Assembly (NCBI GenBank): GCA_944372565.1
Contig: CALVZR010000024.1
Span: 1 to 8,040 of the forward strand
Length of the DNA: 8,040 nucleotides
Source of the DNA: an uncultured Clostridia bacterium
GTDB lineage: Bacteria; Bacillota; Clostridia; Christensenellales; Borkfalkiaceae
Direction: 5' to 3'
Part shown: piece after piece, positions 5,601 to 8,040 of the stretch
Layout of the letters: every line of letters begins with the position of its first letter
How positions within the stretch are numbered: position 1 is the stretch's first letter
Translations under genes and position numbers: made by a program
The notes under the pieces: generated by a model
Told to the model about the DNA's origin: nothing
The model's database searches: none
Seen by the model: the letters and a program-made list of their open reading frames with translations, nothing else

Positions 5601-6954
5601 ATTTTTGTTCGGTTTTGTCTTTTTCTCCTTTTTCCGCGTCCTCGTCGCCTTTCAGAAGATGCAGGAGCTTCTTTTCCGGTTTCTTTTCGGGTTCCGGCTC
5701 TTCGGCGTGTTTTGTCACGCGGATTTCCAGCACCTTTTTCACCGTGGATTTGGTTACCTCGATCTCGAGGCCGTTATAACTGAATTTTTTGCCCACGGCG
5801 GGGATACCGCCGAGTTGTTCTATCACCCAGCCGCTCACCGTGCTGGCATCGAAATTATCGTATTCGTCGTTGTCTATGCCGTAATATTCAAAGAAATCCA
5901 AAAGCGAGGCGTTCGCGTCGAATACCGTCGTGTTTTCGTCGATCGGGCGGCAGAAGGAAACTTCCTCGTCGTGTTCGTCCCAGATCTCGCCCACCAATTC
6001 TTCCAAAATGTCTTCCAGCGTTACGATGCCGCTCGTGCCGCCGTATTCGTCCAGCACGATCGCCATGTGCGCCTTTTTGCGTTGCAGCTGTTTGAGCAGG
6101 GCGGAGATCTTGATATGTTCGGTGGTATAAAACACGCTCTGCAGATAGGGGGAGATGTCCTTTTTCCCCTTTAAGTACGCCTGGAAGAAATCCTTCTCGT
6201 GCAGAATCCCCACGATGGTATCGATGCTTCCCTTATACACGGGGATGCGGGAATACCCTTCCTCTTCGAAGATGTTCTTGATTTTATCCGTCGGCGTGCC
6301 GAGTTCCACCGCGGTGATGTTCACGCGGGGGATCAGGATATCCGCCACTTCCAGATCGTCGAATTCGATGACCGAACGGATGAGGTTGGTTTCTTCCTGT
6401 TTGAGCGTGCCGCCGCTCTGCGCCTCTTCGACCATGGTCATGATCTCGTCCTCGGTGACGACGGCGGTATTTTTCAGTTTGAATATCCTGGCGAGCAGCC
6501 ATTTCCATCCCGAGAAAAGCAGGTTCACGGGGTATAAGATCACCTTGAAGAAGATGAGAACGGGATACCCCGCCATCGCGAATTTTTCCGGATAGACGTT
6601 CGCGATCATCTTGGGCGTGATTTCCCCGACGAGGAGGACCGCCACCGTTGCGACCGCTGTGGAAACGGTCGCCGCCGTCGCCTGGTTGGCGATCAGAAGG
6701 CCGAACAACAGCCCCGAAAGGGTACTGGTCGTGATATTTACGATGTTGTTCCCCACCAGGATGGTGGAGATCAGGCTGTCATATTTTTCGGCAAGGCGCA
6801 GCGTTTTTTCCGCGCGCGTACTGCCGTTTGCGCTCATCGTTTTCAGTTTGAGCTTGTTGGCGCAGGAATACGCCGTTTCCATCGCCGAAAAGAATCCCGA
6901 TAACAAAAGCAATACGACGATTGCGATTAGTAAGGGGATTGTGCCGTCAGGCAT
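5599..6954 (-). CDS. CNNM/CBS/CorC-domain membrane protein (hemolysin family, probable Mg2+ efflux)
   Basis: A full-length 451-residue protein. Residues 1-~190 are the CNNM (DUF21) membrane domain: a first hydrophobic helix at ~7-23 running into 'SGFFSAMETAYS' (19-30), further helices, and the signature 'GEITPK' (110-115) before an amphipathic segment. Residues ~200-330 form a CBS-domain pair with the conserved 'DEYGGTSGIVTLEDILEELV' (302-321). Residues ~345-425 are the CorC_HlyC transporter-associated domain, followed by a Lys/Glu-rich tail to 451. Members such as Staphylococcus MpfA and the eukaryotic CNNM proteins move or help to move Mg2+ out of the cell, with nucleotide/Mg2+ binding at the CBS pair; the older 'hemolysin' label is not a functional claim. 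The start at 6954 is preceded by GGAGG (6966-6970 complement, 11-nt spacing). It has its own promoter and lies upstream of tRNA-Arg. Confidence 0.93.
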   Translation of the reverse strand: MPDGTIPLLIAIVVLLLLSGFFSAMETAYSCANKLKLKTMSANGSTRAEKTLRLAEKYDSLISTILVGNNIVNITTSTLSGLLFGLLIANQATAATVSTAVATVAVLLVGEITPKMIANVYPEKFAMAGYPVLIFFKVILYPVNLLFSGWKWLLARIFKLKNTAVVTEDEIMTMVEEAQSGGTLKQEETNLIRSVIEFDDLEVADILIPRVNITAVELGTPTDKIKNIFEEEGYSRIPVYKGSIDTIVGILHEKDFFQAYLKGKKDISPYLQSVFYTTEHIKISALLKQLQRKKAHMAIVLDEYGGTSGIVTLEDILEELVGEIWDEHDEEVSFCRPIDENTTVFDANASLLDFFEYYGIDNDEYDNFDASTVSGWVIEQLGGIPAVGKKFSYNGLEIEVTKSTVKKVLEIRVTKHAEEPEPEKKPEKKLLHLLKGDEDAEKGEKDKTEQK

Positions 6955-6992
6955 AAAAGAGAAATCCTCCCTGAAAAATATATTTGTTTATT

Positions 6993-7021
6993 ATTATATA
7001 GTAAATCTTTCGAAAATGCAA
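6993..7021 (-). promoter_or_regulatory. Sigma-A promoter of the CNNM/CBS gene
   Basis: On the minus strand, TTGCAT (7021-7016) is followed by a 17-bp spacer and a perfect TATAAT (6998-6993). Transcription should start near 6986, giving a ~30-nt leader that contains the GGAGG ribosome binding site. This is the best promoter match in the window. Confidence 0.8.
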
Positions 7022-7070
7022 ACTATTTTCGCTCATTTGCAAAAAAAGGGACAAACCTCTAAAGTTTTAT

Positions 7071-7116
7071 AATTGTATCGAAAAGTATGGAAGTGCTTTT
7101 CGGTACAATTTTTTTT
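7071..7116 (+). terminator. Strong terminator-type hairpin with no obvious gene upstream
   Basis: AATTGTATCGAAAAG (7071-7085) pairs with CTTTTCGGTACAATT (7096-7110), 15 bp with one G-U, around a 10-nt loop, and continues into a T-run (7109-7116). It has every property of a plus-strand Rho-independent terminator. However, the only gene upstream is on the opposite strand and its promoter ends at 7021, leaving 50 bp for any plus-strand transcript start. A TATAAT (7068-7073) overlaps the stem's left edge but has no -35 box at usual spacing. Confidence 0.7.
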
Positions 7117-7155
7117 ATTAAACGGGCGGCGGCATTACGCAAAGGAGAACAGAGT

Positions 7156-7341
7156 ATGAAACGGAAGTATGTAGCTATTGAACAGGCAATCGCTTGGGGC
7201 AAAGAGTTTTACGGCATTGAGGAAAATTGCGGCATTTGTGCCGCTGTTGACGTGTCGGATATGGGCTATTGTAAGGACGGTATAACGCGTTGGTATTATT
7301 TTGACATGGACGGCGTGCCGTGTTATACGCTTAAATTTTGA
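7156..7341 (+). CDS. Small four-cysteine protein of unknown function
   Basis: A 61-residue protein starting at ATG 7156, chosen because AAAGGAG (7141-7147) lies 8 nt upstream; an earlier in-frame ATG (7087) sits in the loop of a terminator hairpin and has no ribosome binding site. The N-terminal half is probably helical ('YVAIEQAIAWGKEFYGIEE'). Cysteines at 25, 28 (a C-x2-C pair), 39 and 56 could bind a metal, and the C-terminal 'WYYFDMDGVPCYTLKF' looks like a beta hairpin. I recognise no family. It is followed 64 bp later by the SprT-like gene, with a very similar ribosome binding site, so the two are likely cotranscribed as cargo of an acquired element. Confidence 0.65.
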   Translation: MKRKYVAIEQAIAWGKEFYGIEENCGICAAVDVSDMGYCKDGITRWYYFDMDGVPCYTLKF

Positions 7342-7405
7342 GTGCATGGAAGCTGTGCTATCGGCTATACGGGCAAATATATTTGACAAAGGAGAAAGCG
7401 AAACA

Positions 7406-8032
7406 ATGAAGAACGGAACACAAAAGTACATTGAAACGGTCGCGTATCTCGGGAAATTATACGACTTTGCAAACGCCGAACTGTTTGGCGGAGAACTTAT
7501 AAAGCCCGTAATCACGATACAGCGCGACGAGCGGAATAAAACGCACGGCTGGTGGTCGTTGGGGCAAGTTTGGAAAGAGAGTGCAGACGACGACGGAGAA
7601 CACGAATTGAACATGACGGCGCAAAGCCTGAATCGCTCTATCGGAGAGATAGCGGCAACGCTGATACACGAAATGTGTCATCAGTATGCGAGTTGCAACA
7701 ATCTTCAAGATACTTCCCGTTCGGGGTCGTATCACAACAAACTTTTCAAGAAGATAGCGGAATCGCACGGATTAAAAGTGAGTTGCGAAGAAACGATAGG
7801 CTGGTCGCATACCGAATTGACCGAAGAAACGGCGGAAAAGCTGGCAGGGTTTACGGCAGAAAATCCCCCCTTGGTGATTTACCGTCTGCCCGTAGTAAAG
7901 GGACAAACGGTAAAAACATCAAGCACAAGGAAATATGTATGTCCCGTATGCGGGCAATCTGTACGGGCGACAAAAGCGGTAAATATCATTTGCGCGGATT
8001 GTAATGAACCTATGCAAGAAGAAAAATTATAA
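7406..8032 (+). CDS. SprT-like zinc metalloprotease with C-terminal zinc ribbon
   Basis: A 208-residue protein from ATG 7406 (AAAGGAG at 7388-7394, 11 nt upstream). The N-terminal part carries 'GGWW'-like SprT features ('HGWWSLGQVW', 47-56). The active site is 'LIHEMCHQYA' (86-95), a zincin HExxH with Glu89 as catalytic base and His88/His92 as ligands; His110 in 'GSYHNKLF' is the likely third ligand, with the spacing usual in SprT/Spartan proteins. Residues 179-199 form a zinc ribbon, C-x2-C and C-x2-C. The Spartan branch cleaves DNA-protein crosslinks; prokaryotic SprT-like proteins on phages, plasmids and integrative elements are mostly uncharacterised. Half of its Ile codons (6 of 12) are ATA, against 1 of 17 in the gene at 142, which suggests foreign origin. 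AAAAGGACGG after the stop may be the ribosome binding site of a further gene beyond the window. Confidence 0.88.
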   Translation: MKNGTQKYIETVAYLGKLYDFANAELFGGELIKPVITIQRDERNKTHGWWSLGQVWKESADDDGEHELNMTAQSLNRSIGEIAATLIHEMCHQYASCNNLQDTSRSGSYHNKLFKKIAESHGLKVSCEETIGWSHTELTEETAEKLAGFTAENPPLVIYRLPVVKGQTVKTSSTRKYVCPVCGQSVRATKAVNIICADCNEPMQEEKL

Positions 8033-8040
8033 AAGGACGG

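Noticed and set aside
5491..6174. Plus-strand frame of 227 codons across the tRNA and CNNM/CBS gene
   Set aside because: It begins inside a tRNA gene and is antisense to a complete, well-recognised membrane protein.
7068..7073. TATAAT as a promoter for the small cysteine protein and SprT-like genes
   Set aside because: There is no -35 box at 16-19 bp, and a transcript starting there would begin inside the hairpin stem; kept only as a note.
7087..7155. Upstream ATG 7087 for the small cysteine protein
   Set aside because: It is in the loop of the terminator hairpin with no ribosome binding site; ATG 7156 has a good one at the right distance.
1..8040. CRISPR array or defence cluster
   Set aside because: No regularly spaced repeats and no Cas, toxin-antitoxin, restriction or retron-type protein could be recognised on either strand.

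Overview
The window looks like chromosomal DNA of an anaerobic Bacillota (Clostridia-type) bacterium, probably an uncultured gut lineage. The grounds are strong AAGGAG-type ribosome binding sites, intrinsic terminators with U-tracts, consensus sigma-A promoters, a cell-wall/polysaccharide enzyme set, an IS3-family remnant and a clostridial-style extended sigma factor. Core genes are GC-rich in wobble position (for example 16 of 17 Ile codons in the gene at 142 are ATC/ATT). The last kilobase has visibly different codon use.

Layout. Positions 1-2339 (+) hold the tail of a hypoxanthine phosphoribosyltransferase gene, a 521-residue protein that resembles a NodB/glycosidase-type barrel but lacks the usual metal ligands, and an SGNH/GDSL hydrolase. 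The last two overlap by ATGA, so they are very likely made as a pair. A terminator closes the unit. Positions 2433-3254 (+) encode an exported PgaB/IcaB-like polysaccharide deacetylase as a single-gene unit with its own terminator. Positions 3414-5042 (+) encode an ECF-type sigma factor with a ~380-residue C-terminal extension. It is driven by a good sigma-A promoter (TTGTCT-17-TAAAAT) and has no anti-sigma gene beside it.

Positions 5043-5496 contain no intact gene. This stretch holds a bidirectional terminator, the 3' remnant of a minus-strand gene, the last ~41 codons and right inverted repeat of an IS3-family insertion sequence, and the terminator of a tRNA gene. On the minus strand follow tRNA-Arg(CCG) and, 25 bp upstream of it, a complete CNNM/CBS/CorC-type membrane protein (magnesium efflux/hemolysin family) with an excellent promoter at 6993-7021.

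From about 7022 onward the character changes. A strong plus-strand terminator-type hairpin with no gene to terminate is followed by two small plus-strand genes: a 61-residue four-cysteine protein and a SprT-like zinc metalloprotease with a C-terminal zinc ribbon. These resemble cargo of integrative elements or phage, and the region is probably the edge of acquired DNA continuing past the window.

The most noteworthy items are the extended sigma factor (a candidate one-component regulator), the ligand-less deacetylase-like barrel coupled to an SGNH hydrolase, and the decayed junction between the sigma gene and the tRNA. I did not find a defence system, CRISPR array or other clearly novel multi-gene system.
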